From NCBI GenBank assembly GCA_963830165.1, contig CAWHKZ010000003.1, forward strand, positions 248,001 to 312,000: a stretch of 64,000 bases of DNA, read 5' to 3'. The stretch is from Bog-756 sp963830165 (GTDB lineage Bacteria; Actinomycetota; Acidimicrobiia; Acidimicrobiales; RAAP-2). The translations under genes were made by a program, and so were the position numbers. Under the pieces are notes generated by a model that had not been told where the DNA came from, made no database searches, and worked only from the letters and a program-made list of their open reading frames with translations. This document shows, piece after piece, positions 9,693 through 17,737 of this stretch. Within the stretch, counting starts at the first letter, position 1. Each line of letters starts with the position of its first letter.

Positions 9693-10120
9693 TCATCCCA
9701 ACCGGTCGGGTCCGGGGTCCCCGCCGGTCGTGACGACGTCGAGGCGCCCCAGGTAGTGGTCCCAGCCGCCCGTGTGGTCGCCGATGGCGTCCTCGGGCAG
9801 GCCCCGGTGGGTCAGCCGGACCGTGGTACCTCCGTCGTCGGGCACCAGGTCGATCCGGACGGTCGTGGAACCGGCGGGGATGGGATGGCCCGGTTCGGCC
9901 CAGCCGAAGCTGAACTCCACGCGGGTGTCGGGCTCGACCTCGAGGAACTCACCTCCGGACCAGTGGGTGCCGCCCATCAGGACCCGGTAGGTGCCCCCGG
10001 GTCGGGGTCGAGCTCCGCCTCGGTCCCTCCCCATTCGACGTACTTGGCGGGGTCCACGAGGTAGGGGAAGATCACTTCGGGAGTGGCCTTGATGTAGACC
10101 TCCCGGACGAGTTCAGCCAT
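9693..10120 (-). CDS. SRPBCC/AHSA1-family protein (frameshifted as sequenced)
   Basis: The N-terminal part, MAELVREVYIKATPEVIF... to EAELDPDPG, is read from ATG 10120 and then hits a stop. The remainder (GGTYRVLMGGTHWSGGEF... GDHTGGWDHYLGRLDV) is in another frame. A missing base in the C5 run at 9994-9998 (G5 on the coding strand) would restore a normal AHSA1 domain of about 142 residues. The start overlaps the ArsR stop as ATGGCTGA. ArsR plus SRPBCC pairs are a common actinomycete arrangement, and the SRPBCC protein is thought to bind a hydrophobic ligand. Either a real null allele or a homopolymer error. Confidence 0.75.
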
Positions 10121-10448
10121 GGGTGTCGCTCCTGTTCTGTCGTCGATTCCGTTGTTCGGCCTCGGCCACCACCCGGAGCCGCTCCAGCCCGTCGGTCCAG
10201 TAGTCGTCGAGGAACGTGCGCAGCCGGGCCATCTCTTCGTGGTTCGACCGGTAGAGGCGCCGTGTGCCGTCGCGCCGCTCCACGACGAGGTTGGCGGACT
10301 TGAGCACGGCGATGTGCTGGGAGATCGCCGATCGCGAGACCTGGCCCACGCGCTCGGCGATCTCGGTGGCCGGCAGCTCGCGCGACCAGACGAGGCGGAG
10401 GATCTCCCGTCGGCGGGGCTCGGCCACCGCCTTCAGCGCTGCGTCCAT
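10113..10448 (-). CDS. ArsR-family winged-helix transcriptional regulator
   Basis: A 111-residue protein with an N-terminal winged helix: MDAALKAVAEPRRREILRLV, then ATEIAERVGQVSRSAISQHI (recognition helix) and KSANLVVERRDGTRRLYRSN (wing). It has no clustered metal-binding cysteines, matching the non-metal ArsR subgroup that pairs with SRPBCC proteins. It is the first gene of a three-gene operon. A TTGACA -35 and TACAGT -10 lie directly upstream, with the -10 ending 6 nt before the ATG, so the mRNA is probably leaderless. Overlapping palindromes in the promoter suggest autorepression. Confidence 0.9.
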   Translation of the reverse strand: MDAALKAVAEPRRREILRLVWSRELPATEIAERVGQVSRSAISQHIAVLKSANLVVERRDGTRRLYRSNHEEMARLRTFLDDYWTDGLERLRVVAEAEQRNRRQNRSDTHG

Positions 10449-10454
10449 GGCAGA

Positions 10455-10484
10455 ACTGTAAGTCCATACTTACGTAAGTGTCAA
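10455..10484 (-). promoter_or_regulatory. Promoter and probable operator of the arsR operon
   Basis: On the minus strand, TTGACA (10479-10484) and TACAGT (10455-10460) are 18 bp apart, and TACAGT is 6 nt from the ATG. The 12-bp palindrome ACTTACGTAAGT (10468-10479) and an overlapping inverted repeat GTAAGT-N4-ACTTAC (10458-10473) occupy the spacer, an ideal place for repression by the ArsR product. Confidence 0.7.
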
Positions 10485-10520
10485 CTGAACTAGTTCGTCC
10501 GTCATTCGGCAGGTGGTGCG

Positions 10521-10548
10521 GTCACCTGGCAAGATCTCGCCAGGTGAC
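10521..10548. promoter_or_regulatory. 28-bp near-perfect palindrome upstream of the second CocE-like gene
   Basis: GTCACCTGGC (10521-10530) and GCCAGGTGAC (10539-10548) flank a centre containing AGATCT. Only the pair 10531/10538 is mismatched. It lies 43 bp before the TTG start, so it could be an operator or a 5'-UTR hairpin. Confidence 0.55.
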
Positions 10549-10591
10549 GGGGGAGTGTCGTCGCCGAATCAGGGTCCAGAGGGGGAGTCAG

Positions 10592-13033
10592 TTGCTCGCG
10601 TGGTGTCGTCGTCCGTCCGTCCGTGGTGCGGTGTCCGCCGTCGGTGTCGTCGTGCTGGCCGTCGCGTCGACGCTGGTCGTCGCGACACCGCCCGCCGCCG
10701 CTGCCGCCCGTGTGCTCCGGGCCGGCGGGTCGGTGGAGGAGGCGTGGCTGACCGGCGCGGGTCCCGGGGACTCGATCACGCTGGTGCGGGACGGCAGCGC
10801 GGTGCACGTCCCCGGCAACCCGGGCAGGACGGACACACTCGGATCGCTGATCGTCCGGGACCTGACCCCGGGTGGGGGGTACGCGTGGCGCGACACCACG
10901 AGCGGCCAGACGACGTCCACCTTCGCCGTGCTCGCACCGGGGGCCGACCCGCCCACCGACTCGGCGCTCTACACCGACCAGCCCATGCACCAGGGGCTCA
11001 ACTACATCACCATGCGCGACGGCATCCAGCTGGCCGCCACCGTGCGCTACCCCTACGGCGGTACGTGCAGCGCGACCGCCCCGTGCCCGACCGTCATCGA
11101 GTACTCGGGATACGACACGGCCGGGCCCACCGACCCCATCCCGAGCCTCATCGCCCAGGCGACCGGAACCGCGTGTGGCGACTGCGGTGACACCGACCTG
11201 CTGCCCGACAGTGCCACCGACGTCGGCGCCGTGCTGGCCCGGGTGTCCGGGTTCGCCACGGTCAGCCTCCAGATGCGCGGCACGGGATGTTCCGGCGGCG
11301 CCTTCGACCTGTTCGGGTACCCGTCCGACTACGACGCCTACGACGCCATCGAGATCGTGGCCCACCAGGACTGGGTGGCGAACCACAAGGTCGGCATGGT
11401 GGGCATCAGCTACTCGGGACTGTCGCAACTGCCGGCCGCCGGCACCGACCCCCCCGGCCTGGCCGCCATCGCCCCGATGAGCCCCACGGACGACCTGTTC
11501 TCCACCGGCTACCCCGGCGGGATCTACAACGACGGCTTCGCCGGCGGGTGGATCGCCGACCGCATCGACGACGCCAGGCCCACCGCCGAGTCGGTGGCCG
11601 GCCACCTGGCCCCGCTGGCGTCGACGCCCGTGGCGAACGTGGGCCAGCCCTGGGTCTACTACGAGATCGACGCCGAGCTGGCCGCCTCGGGCGGGGCGTC
11701 CTCGACCTGCCTGGCCGACCAGGCCCTCCACGGCCAGTCGGAGAGCCTGGCGTCGCTGGTGGGTCCGAAGCTCGTCGCGCCGCACTCCGGGCCCGGTCGG
11801 GAGCCGTCCCTGTTCGACCGTCGCTCGATGGACGCATGGGCGTCGAAGATCACGGTGCCGGTCTTCATCTCCGGGGCACTGGAGGACGAGCAGACCGGTC
11901 CCCAGTGGCCCGCACTGCTGTCGGCGTTCCCGAAGTCGACGCCGGTCTTCGCCACCATGGTGAACGGCAACCACATCGACTCCACCGACCCCCAGACCAT
12001 CAGCCGGTGGCTCGAGTTCCTCGACGTCTACGTCGCCGACAAGGTGCCCACCGAGGTGAACGCCCTCGAGGGGCTCGTGCTCGACGACTTCACGAGCTTC
12101 GCCTCGGGCACCTCGGCCCAGGCCCCCCTGCCCGCCATCCGGTTCACCGACGCCACCTCGCCGGCCCAGGCGCGCCGGGAGTTCGCCGCCCGGACGCCCC
12201 GGGTGGAGGTCCACTTCGACAACGGGGCCGGGGCGGCTGGTCCCGGCGATCCCGACTCGACCTATTCGGCCGCGTTCGACCAGTGGCCGCCTTCGGGCCA
12301 GGTCGAGTCGCTGTGGCTCGGCTCGGACGGGTCCCTGTCGGCCGGCGGCCCGGCCCCCTCGGCATCGGGCAGCGCGTCACTCCGGCTCGACCCGGGCGCC
12401 CGACCGGCCACCAGCCTGCCCGCCAGCGGCAACGCCTGGGCCGCCGACCCCGGATGGGACTGGACCCCGGTGCCGTCCAAGGACGGGCTGGGCTTCCAGA
12501 CGGCGCCGTTCACCAGCGACACCACCATCGTGGGACCGGCCACCCTCGACCTGTGGGTGGCCTCGGCCTCGCCGGTCGTCGACCTGCAGGCCACCATCAC
12601 CGAGGTGCGCCCGGGCGCCGGCCAGGAGGAGTACGTGACGTCGGGGTTCCTGCGCAGCTCGAACCAGGTCGACCTGCCGTCCTCCACCCGGCTCTTCACC
12701 GACCCGACCTACCTCGGCTCCGATGCCAAGAACCTGAGCCCGCATACGTACTCCCTGGTCAAGATCCCGATCGACCCGATCGTGCACACCTTCCGGCCCG
12801 GCACCGAACTCCGGGTGGTGCTGTCGGCCCCCGGCGGGGACCGACCCACGTGGGAGTTCGCCACGTTGGACGACGGCAACCAGACGGCGTCGGTCGACTA
12901 CGGCGGGGTGCACGCCTCGCAGCTGGTCGTGAACGCGGTCCATGGTGTGACCCCCACGTCGACGCTGCCCGCCTGCGGGTCGCTGCGGGGCGAGCCCTGC
13001 CGGGCCTACGTGCCCGAGGGCAACCAGGCCTGA
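10592..13033 (+). CDS. Secreted CocE/NonD-family hydrolase (X-Pro dipeptidyl-peptidase S15 fold), copy 2
   Basis: Paralogue of the gene at 6595 with the same architecture: signal peptide (RGAVSAVGVVVLAVASTLVVATPPAAAAA), short N-terminal domain, alpha/beta hydrolase with GISYSGLSQ nucleophile elbow and NGNHIDS, then a C-terminal jelly roll. I chose TTG 10592 because AGGGGGAG ends 4 nt upstream, the same spacing as copy 1. The longer reading from 10478 adds 38 residues crossing the palindrome and lacks a ribosome site. Blocks of identical DNA (about 6912-7154 against 10908-11150, and parts around 8440-8690 against 12420-12680) alternate with divergent blocks. This suggests gene conversion, with diversification in the central part. 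Confidence 0.85.
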   Translation: MLAWCRRPSVRGAVSAVGVVVLAVASTLVVATPPAAAAARVLRAGGSVEEAWLTGAGPGDSITLVRDGSAVHVPGNPGRTDTLGSLIVRDLTPGGGYAWRDTTSGQTTSTFAVLAPGADPPTDSALYTDQPMHQGLNYITMRDGIQLAATVRYPYGGTCSATAPCPTVIEYSGYDTAGPTDPIPSLIAQATGTACGDCGDTDLLPDSATDVGAVLARVSGFATVSLQMRGTGCSGGAFDLFGYPSDYDAYDAIEIVAHQDWVANHKVGMVGISYSGLSQLPAAGTDPPGLAAIAPMSPTDDLFSTGYPGGIYNDGFAGGWIADRIDDARPTAESVAGHLAPLASTPVANVGQPWVYYEIDAELAASGGASSTCLADQALHGQSESLASLVGPKLVAPHSGPGREPSLFDRRSMDAWASKITVPVFISGALEDEQTGPQWPALLSAFPKSTPVFATMVNGNHIDSTDPQTISRWLEFLDVYVADKVPTEVNALEGLVLDDFTSFASGTSAQAPLPAIRFTDATSPAQARREFAARTPRVEVHFDNGAGAAGPGDPDSTYSAAFDQWPPSGQVESLWLGSDGSLSAGGPAPSASGSASLRLDPGARPATSLPASGNAWAADPGWDWTPVPSKDGLGFQTAPFTSDTTIVGPATLDLWVASASPVVDLQATITEVRPGAGQEEYVTSGFLRSSNQVDLPSSTRLFTDPTYLGSDAKNLSPHTYSLVKIPIDPIVHTFRPGTELRVVLSAPGGDRPTWEFATLDDGNQTASVDYGGVHASQLVVNAVHGVTPTSTLPACGSLRGEPCRAYVPEGNQA

Positions 13034-13054
13034 CCCGAGCCGCCCGCCTCCCGG

Positions 13055-14020
13055 TCAGCGCAGCTTGTCCACCCGGGCCAGCGCCTGCTCGGCCTCGGCC
13101 ATGAGCCGGCCGACCAGCTCGCCGGCCGGCACCAGTTCGTCGATGGCCCCCACGCCCTGCCCGCTCGGGTAGCACTCCCGGGTGGGATCGACGTCGGGGT
13201 CGTCGGGCCCGGTGGGCAGGTGGAGCACCCCTTCGCCGATCGAGGCCATCATCTGCTGGGGGAAGGGGACCAGTTCGTCGGGATGGCGGTCGAAGTAGGC
13301 GGTGCGCTCGTTGGCGATGACCCGCATCGGCTTGCCGCTGTAGGAGCGGCTCACCGTGGTCTGGCTCTCGTCGGCCCCGAGCAATGCGTCGTGGTAGCCG
13401 AGGGAGACGCGGGCCTCGGGGGTGGCGATGAACCGGGTGCCGATCCAGACCCCGTCGGCGCCGAGCGCCAGTGCGGCGGCCACCCCGCGGCCGTCGACGA
13501 TGCCCCCCGCCGCCACCACGGGCACGCGGTCGCCCACGGCATCGACGATCTGGGGCACGAGCGGCAGCGTGGCCACCCGGCCGGTGTGACCGCCGGCCTC
13601 GGTGCCCTGGGCGACCACCAGGTCGCAGCCGGCCGCCACGGCGTCCACGGCGTGGTGGACCCTGCCGCACATGTTGACGACCAGCACGTCGGCGTCGTGG
13701 CACATGGCGATGACCTCGCGGGGCACGCCGAGCGCCCCGACGAAGATGCGGGCCCCGGCGTCGATGATGCGCTGCACCTGGGCCGCCATGTCGCCGGGCA
13801 TGGCCGTCAACAGGTCGACCCCCCACGGGCGGTCGGTCAGGGCGCGCAGCGCGGCCATCTCGGCGTCCATGGTGGCGGCGTCCATGGTGGCGGCCCCCAG
13901 CGTGCCGATCCCCCCGGCGGCGGACACGGCGGCGGCCAGCTGGTGGTAGCTGACCCCGCCCATGCCGGCCAGCATGACGGGGTGCTCGATCCCCAGGAGC
14001 TCGGTCAGTCGCGTCTGCAT
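13055..14020 (-). CDS. Nitronate monooxygenase-type flavoprotein (2-nitropropane dioxygenase family)
   Basis: A TIM-barrel FMN enzyme of about 321 residues. Recognisable motifs are MQTRLTELLGIEHPVMLAGMGG at the N-terminus, the GTEAGGHTG signature with the conserved His, the VPVVAAGGIVDGRGVAAALALGADGVWIGTRF phosphate-binding region and SGKPMRVIANERT. The family oxidises alkyl nitronates with FMN and oxygen; some members are enoyl reductases (FabK-like), so the substrate is uncertain. The ATG at 14020 is preceded by AAAGGGACC; the frame is open another 69 bp upstream without a better start. The repeat array at 14081-14167 lies just upstream. Confidence 0.85.
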   Translation of the reverse strand: MQTRLTELLGIEHPVMLAGMGGVSYHQLAAAVSAAGGIGTLGAATMDAATMDAEMAALRALTDRPWGVDLLTAMPGDMAAQVQRIIDAGARIFVGALGVPREVIAMCHDADVLVVNMCGRVHHAVDAVAAGCDLVVAQGTEAGGHTGRVATLPLVPQIVDAVGDRVPVVAAGGIVDGRGVAAALALGADGVWIGTRFIATPEARVSLGYHDALLGADESQTTVSRSYSGKPMRVIANERTAYFDRHPDELVPFPQQMMASIGEGVLHLPTGPDDPDVDPTRECYPSGQGVGAIDELVPAGELVGRLMAEAEQALARVDKLR

Positions 14021-14080
14021 GGTGGTCCCTTTCCGAATGGGGGCACACCCCGGGGTGCGAGGCACCCGGGCACCGCCCGT

Positions 14081-14167
14081 CGGGGACATCCTAGGGAACG
14101 CCGGGGACGTCCCAGGGAACGGACGCCGGGCACATCCTAGGGAACGTCGGGGACGTCCCAGGGAACA
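14081..14167. repeat. Tandem repeat array of about 46 bp units (four 21-bp subunits)
   Basis: Four copies of CGGGGACRTCCYAGGGAAC start at 14081, 14102, 14127 and 14148 (spacing 21, 25, 21), making two 46-bp higher-order units. Subunits 2 and 4 hold the palindrome GGGACGTCCC; subunits 1 and 3 hold CCTAGG. The array fills the gap between the nitronate monooxygenase start and the DUF2237 stop. Confidence 0.75.
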
Positions 14168-14200
14168 GGGCCCGGTCCGGTCGGCCGCGGCCCGGGACGT

Positions 14201-14584
14201 CTACAGGTCGCCCGGGCCGGGGGGCACGTCGACGGCGTGCTCGCGCAGCGCCTCGAGGGGGACGATCTCGAGCGCCCGCTCGTGGGTGGAGGCCAGCACG
14301 ACGAAGGCGGCGGCCCCGTCGTGATGGGCCCGCAGCCAGTTGGCGGCGGTCACGCACCACCGGTCACCGGGCACGAGGCCCGGGAACCGGTAGGCGTGCA
14401 GGGGTGTCGTCAGGTCGTTGCCGATCGATCGCTGGTGCTCGAGGAACTCGGCCGTGACCACGGCGCACACGGTGTGGCTCCCGAGGTCCTCGGGACCCGT
14501 GGAGCAGCAGCCGTCGCGGTAGAAGCCGGTGACCGGGTCCGTCCCGCAGGGCTCGAGCTCGCCACCCAGGACGTTGCGCTCCAT
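14201..14584 (-). CDS. DUF2237 family protein
   Basis: The 127-residue protein matches DUF2237 across its length: NVLGGELEPCGTDPVTGFYRDGCC at the N-terminus, then GPEDLGSHTVCAVVTAEFLEHQ, GNDLTTP, and FPGLVPGDRWCVTAANWLRAH. Conserved cysteines and the GDRWC motif are all present. The family is small, soluble and of unknown function. Its upstream neighbour on the same strand is the phytanoyl-CoA-dioxygenase-like gene, 31 bp away, so the two may be cotranscribed. Confidence 0.85.
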   Translation of the reverse strand: MERNVLGGELEPCGTDPVTGFYRDGCCSTGPEDLGSHTVCAVVTAEFLEHQRSIGNDLTTPLHAYRFPGLVPGDRWCVTAANWLRAHHDGAAAFVVLASTHERALEIVPLEALREHAVDVPPGPGDL

Positions 14585-14615
14585 GGGCCGACTGTACCTG
14601 CGGCCGGAACGCCGG

Positions 14616-15392
14616 TCAGCGGGCCGCGTTCTTCACGAAGTCGTCGGTGCCGTGCCCCACGTCGAGCCGGGCGCCGCCGTGCCAGCTGCCGCGGAGGTGC
14701 CGCCGGATGGCCGGCTCCCCCTCGGCCGTGGCCCGGGCCGCGCTGTGCCAGAGGTCGGCGTGGTGGAAGAGGACGTCCCCCCGCTCCTGGTAGACGGCGA
14801 CCTCGCCGGGCACCCGCTCGAAGCCCGGGGGCATGCCCCCGGTCCCGCCGAGGTGGCTCCCCGGTAGGACCCGCAGGAAGCCGTTGGCCGGCGAGGTGGG
14901 GTCGAAGTGGACGGTGAAGGCCAGGGCGGGCCAGACGTCGAGGTGCGGCCCCGACTGGTGGTCGGTGTGCCACCCGATGCGCGAGTAGCCCGATCCCGGC
15001 CCGGGGCGGGCGTCCTGGTACACCACCCCGAACTGCTCGTAGTCGAGGAGCCACGCCCCGGGCCCGAGGATCCGGCGGCTCACCTCGACCAGGGCGGGCA
15101 GGTGGACGAGCGCGTCCGCCCGCGGCGACGCCGTGGTGGCGAAGCAGACGTAGTGGGCGAAGCGTTCGCCGTCGACGGTGGCGTCGGGGTCGTCGAGCAC
15201 GGCGGTGGCGTGGCGGCCGTCGAGGTCACCGGCGACCAGCCGCCGCTGGGCGGCTACGAGCTCCTGCTCGGCCGCGGCCAGGCCCGCTCCGTCGATCGCA
15301 CCGCGGAGCGTGGCGTAGCCGCGGGTGCCGATGTGGGCGCAGAGGGCGTCGAGGTCGTCCGGGCCGAAGACCCCTGCGGGATGCGTCGTCAC
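14616..15392 (-). CDS. Phytanoyl-CoA dioxygenase (PhyH) family protein
   Basis: A double-stranded beta-helix Fe(II)/2-oxoglutarate dioxygenase. The HxD iron ligands are in GWHTDHQSGPHLD and the distal His in LWHSAARATAEG, with the substrate strand FLRVLPGSHLGG between. A downstream Arg (IRRHLRG) could bind 2-oxoglutarate. Family members hydroxylate diverse small molecules; the substrate is unknown. The GTG at 15392 gives a 258-residue protein starting just before GVFGPDDLDALCAHI, where homology should begin. The frame stays open upstream to 15680, but that stretch is low-complexity and crosses the divergent promoter. Confidence 0.75.
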   Translation of the reverse strand: MTTHPAGVFGPDDLDALCAHIGTRGYATLRGAIDGAGLAAAEQELVAAQRRLVAGDLDGRHATAVLDDPDATVDGERFAHYVCFATTASPRADALVHLPALVEVSRRILGPGAWLLDYEQFGVVYQDARPGPGSGYSRIGWHTDHQSGPHLDVWPALAFTVHFDPTSPANGFLRVLPGSHLGGTGGMPPGFERVPGEVAVYQERGDVLFHHADLWHSAARATAEGEPAIRRHLRGSWHGGARLDVGHGTDDFVKNAAR

Positions 15393-15519
15393 CGTTCGGG
15401 GCGCGGGCCTCGGGACCCGGTCGGGGACACCATGGCCCGATGGTACGCCCGCAACCCGTGTGCCCGGGCCACTCCCTCCGGGGACGAGGCCGACGGTACC
15501 GGTGCAGCGTCGAATCTTA

Positions 15520-15548
15520 TTGCAATGCCGCCCGGGTTCCCCTAGGTT
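15520..15548 (+). promoter_or_regulatory. Promoter of the secreted TIG/repeat protein gene
   Basis: TTGCAA (15520-15525), 17 bp, TAGGTT (15543-15548). Transcription from about 15555 would give a leader of about 105 nt ending in AGGAGAG before the ATG at 15662. Confidence 0.5.
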
Positions 15549-15661
15549 GCGGATGACTGCCGGCCGCCCGGGGGAAGCACAGGGGACAGGCGGTTCGCAT
15601 ATCGGTACGGGAGGGGTGACCCGACGGGTCGCACCGACATGACACATCAGGAGAGACGTCG

Positions 15662-17626
15662 ATGAGAGCAGCACGTTCACTGTCCACCCGTGTGGGCTCG
15701 GTAGGCGCAGCCGTGGCGCTCGCCGCCGCAGGCCTCATCGGAGCGGCCGGCGTGGTGGTTACCGCCGGTCCCGCCGGGGCGTCCACCCCCATCGGGACCA
15801 CCACCTGCGCCCTGTCGCAGCCCGCCGGCACCGTGCCGATCACCGCGTCGGTGTCGGCCGCCATCTCGCCGAGTCCGGTGCCGGCCGGGGACAACTTCTC
15901 GCTGACCGGCCTGTCGCTCGACACGACGCTCATCGCCAACGCCACGACCAGCGTCGCCGCCGGTGAGACGCTGTCGGTCGTCTACACGACCAACCTGCTG
16001 GCCACCGGGGCCACCCCGGCCAACCAGAACGTCACCTTCTCCGGCACCGTCACCCTCCCGAATCCGTTCCCGGTGGGAGCGGCGCAGCCCTTCTCGCTCA
16101 GCGGCTCGACCGGTGCGTACACGTCGGACGCCTCGGGCGCGTCGAGCACCTCGGTGTCGATCAATCCGGCCGGCACCCTGTCCGTGTCGCTCGGCACGCT
16201 GGCCTTCTCGGGGTCCTGCACGGGCCCGCCGCCGGTGAAGATCGCCTCGGCGACGATCACCCCGGCGCCCGCCTTCGTCAGCACCCTCGTCCCGAACGCC
16301 GGTTCCATCCTCGGCGGCTCGACGGTGAAGATCGTCGGGAACCACTTCCTCGGCACCACCGCCGTCGACTTCGGCACCATCCCGGCCGCCAGCTTCCAGG
16401 TGGTCAGCTCCACCGTGATCGACGCCGTCGTGCCGGCCACCACCATCGACGGCAACACGGTCCAGACCGAGGACATCCTGGTGACCACCGCGGCCGGCCC
16501 GTCCAAGGCGCAGCCGAACGACGTGTTCACCTACGTGGACACCTCGCTCGGCGCCATCGTGACCGGCGTCACGCCGAACATCGGCACCTCCGCCGGAGGT
16601 CCGACGGTGACCATCACGGGCGCCGGCTTCGCCGGGGGCAACGGATCGAACGGCTGCAGCCTCGGGAACGCCATCACGTCCGTCGACTTCGGTTCGACTC
16701 CGGCCGTCTCGTTCGACGCCATCAGCGACACGTCGATGACGGCCGTCGTCCCGCCGGGCAGCGGCATCGTGAACGTCACCGTCGTCGCGTGCGACGAGTC
16801 GACCCCCTCGCCGCTCAGCCCGGCCGACCAGTACAACTACAACCCGGGGTACATCCTGGCCGGCAGTGACGGGGGCATCTTCTCCTACGGCCAGGTGGCC
16901 GGCAACGCCGGCTTCTTCGGCTCGGCGGGCAGCCTCCACCTCAACAAGCCGGTCGTCGGCATCGCCCGCACACCCAACGGCAACGGCTACTGGCTGGCCG
17001 CGGCCGACGGTGGCATCTTCAGCTACGGCGGGGCCGCCTTCTACGGCTCGGCCGGCAACCTCACGCTCAACGCGCCGGTGGTGGGCGTCGCGTCGACTCC
17101 CGACGGCGCCGGCTACTGGGAGGTGGCCGCCGACGGCGGTGTCTTCACCTACGGCGACGCCGCCTTCTACGGTTCGGCCGGCAACCTGCACCTGGCGGCC
17201 CCGGTCGTCGGCATCGCCGCCACCCCGGACGGCAAGGGCTACTGGCTGGTCGCCGCCGACGGCGGCGTGTTCGCCTACGGCGACGCCGCCTTCTACGGCT
17301 CGGCCCACGGCCAAGCTCTCGGCGGCCCGGTCGTCGGCATCGCCGCCACCGCCAACGGCGGGGGCTACTGGCTGGTCGGCTCGGACGGCGGCGTGTTCGC
17401 CTACGGCGACGCCGCCTTCTACGGCTCGCTCAGCGGCACCCCCCTCGCCACCCCGGTGGTCGGCATCGCTCCGACCGGTGACGGCGGTGGGTACTGGTTG
17501 GTGACCCAGGGCGGCGCCGTCTTCAACAGGGGCGACGCCGGCTTCTACGGCGACATGGCCGGCTTCAGCCTCAACGGGCCGATCGTCGGAATGACCAACG
17601 TCCAGGCGTCGCCCGCCATCGCCTGA
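15662..17626 (+). CDS. Secreted IPT/TIG-domain protein with C-terminal GYWL-type repeats
   Basis: The 654-residue exported protein has a Sec signal peptide (residues 1-40, ending PAGAS), a beta-rich N-terminal domain (about 45-195), two IPT/TIG Ig-like domains (about 205-300 and 305-395), and a C-terminal array of six repeats of about 42 residues. Each repeat reads roughly GYWLVAADGGVFAYGDAAFYGS followed by L-x-x-PVVGIA-x-T-x-(D/N)G. Such arrays probably form a beta-propeller; they are frequent in Acidimicrobiia (from memory). No enzymatic motif is visible, so an extracellular binding or structural role is inferred. AGGAGAG lies 6 nt before the ATG. Confidence 0.85.
   Translation: MRAARSLSTRVGSVGAAVALAAAGLIGAAGVVVTAGPAGASTPIGTTTCALSQPAGTVPITASVSAAISPSPVPAGDNFSLTGLSLDTTLIANATTSVAAGETLSVVYTTNLLATGATPANQNVTFSGTVTLPNPFPVGAAQPFSLSGSTGAYTSDASGASSTSVSINPAGTLSVSLGTLAFSGSCTGPPPVKIASATITPAPAFVSTLVPNAGSILGGSTVKIVGNHFLGTTAVDFGTIPAASFQVVSSTVIDAVVPATTIDGNTVQTEDILVTTAAGPSKAQPNDVFTYVDTSLGAIVTGVTPNIGTSAGGPTVTITGAGFAGGNGSNGCSLGNAITSVDFGSTPAVSFDAISDTSMTAVVPPGSGIVNVTVVACDESTPSPLSPADQYNYNPGYILAGSDGGIFSYGQVAGNAGFFGSAGSLHLNKPVVGIARTPNGNGYWLAAADGGIFSYGGAAFYGSAGNLTLNAPVVGVASTPDGAGYWEVAADGGVFTYGDAAFYGSAGNLHLAAPVVGIAATPDGKGYWLVAADGGVFAYGDAAFYGSAHGQALGGPVVGIAATANGGGYWLVGSDGGVFAYGDAAFYGSLSGTPLATPVVGIAPTGDGGGYWLVTQGGAVFNRGDAGFYGDMAGFSLNGPIVGMTNVQASPAIA
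16850..17597 (+). repeat. Coding repeat array of about 126 bp units
   Basis: Six successive units encode the GYWL...DGGVFAYGDAAFYGS motif. Units 3-5 share long near-identical stretches at DNA level around the GDAAFYGS segment, consistent with recent duplication. Confidence 0.75.
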
Positions 17627-17650
17627 CGGCAACCGAGACCTGAGGTACCC

Positions 17651-17682
17651 GGAGGACCGGGGGCTCCGGCCCCCGGTCCTCC
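17651..17682 (+). terminator. Hairpin terminator
   Basis: A 14-bp perfect stem (17651-17664 with 17669-17682) with TCCG loop lies 24 bp after the stop of the TIG/repeat gene. Confidence 0.75.
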
Positions 17683-17737
17683 CGCGTGCCGGCCCGGCCC
17701 GGCCCGCGGCCCCGGCCGCGCGCCGTAGATTGTGGGC

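Noticed and set aside
14081..14167. CRISPR array
   Set aside because: The units abut with almost no spacer and differ between neighbours, and no cas gene is nearby.
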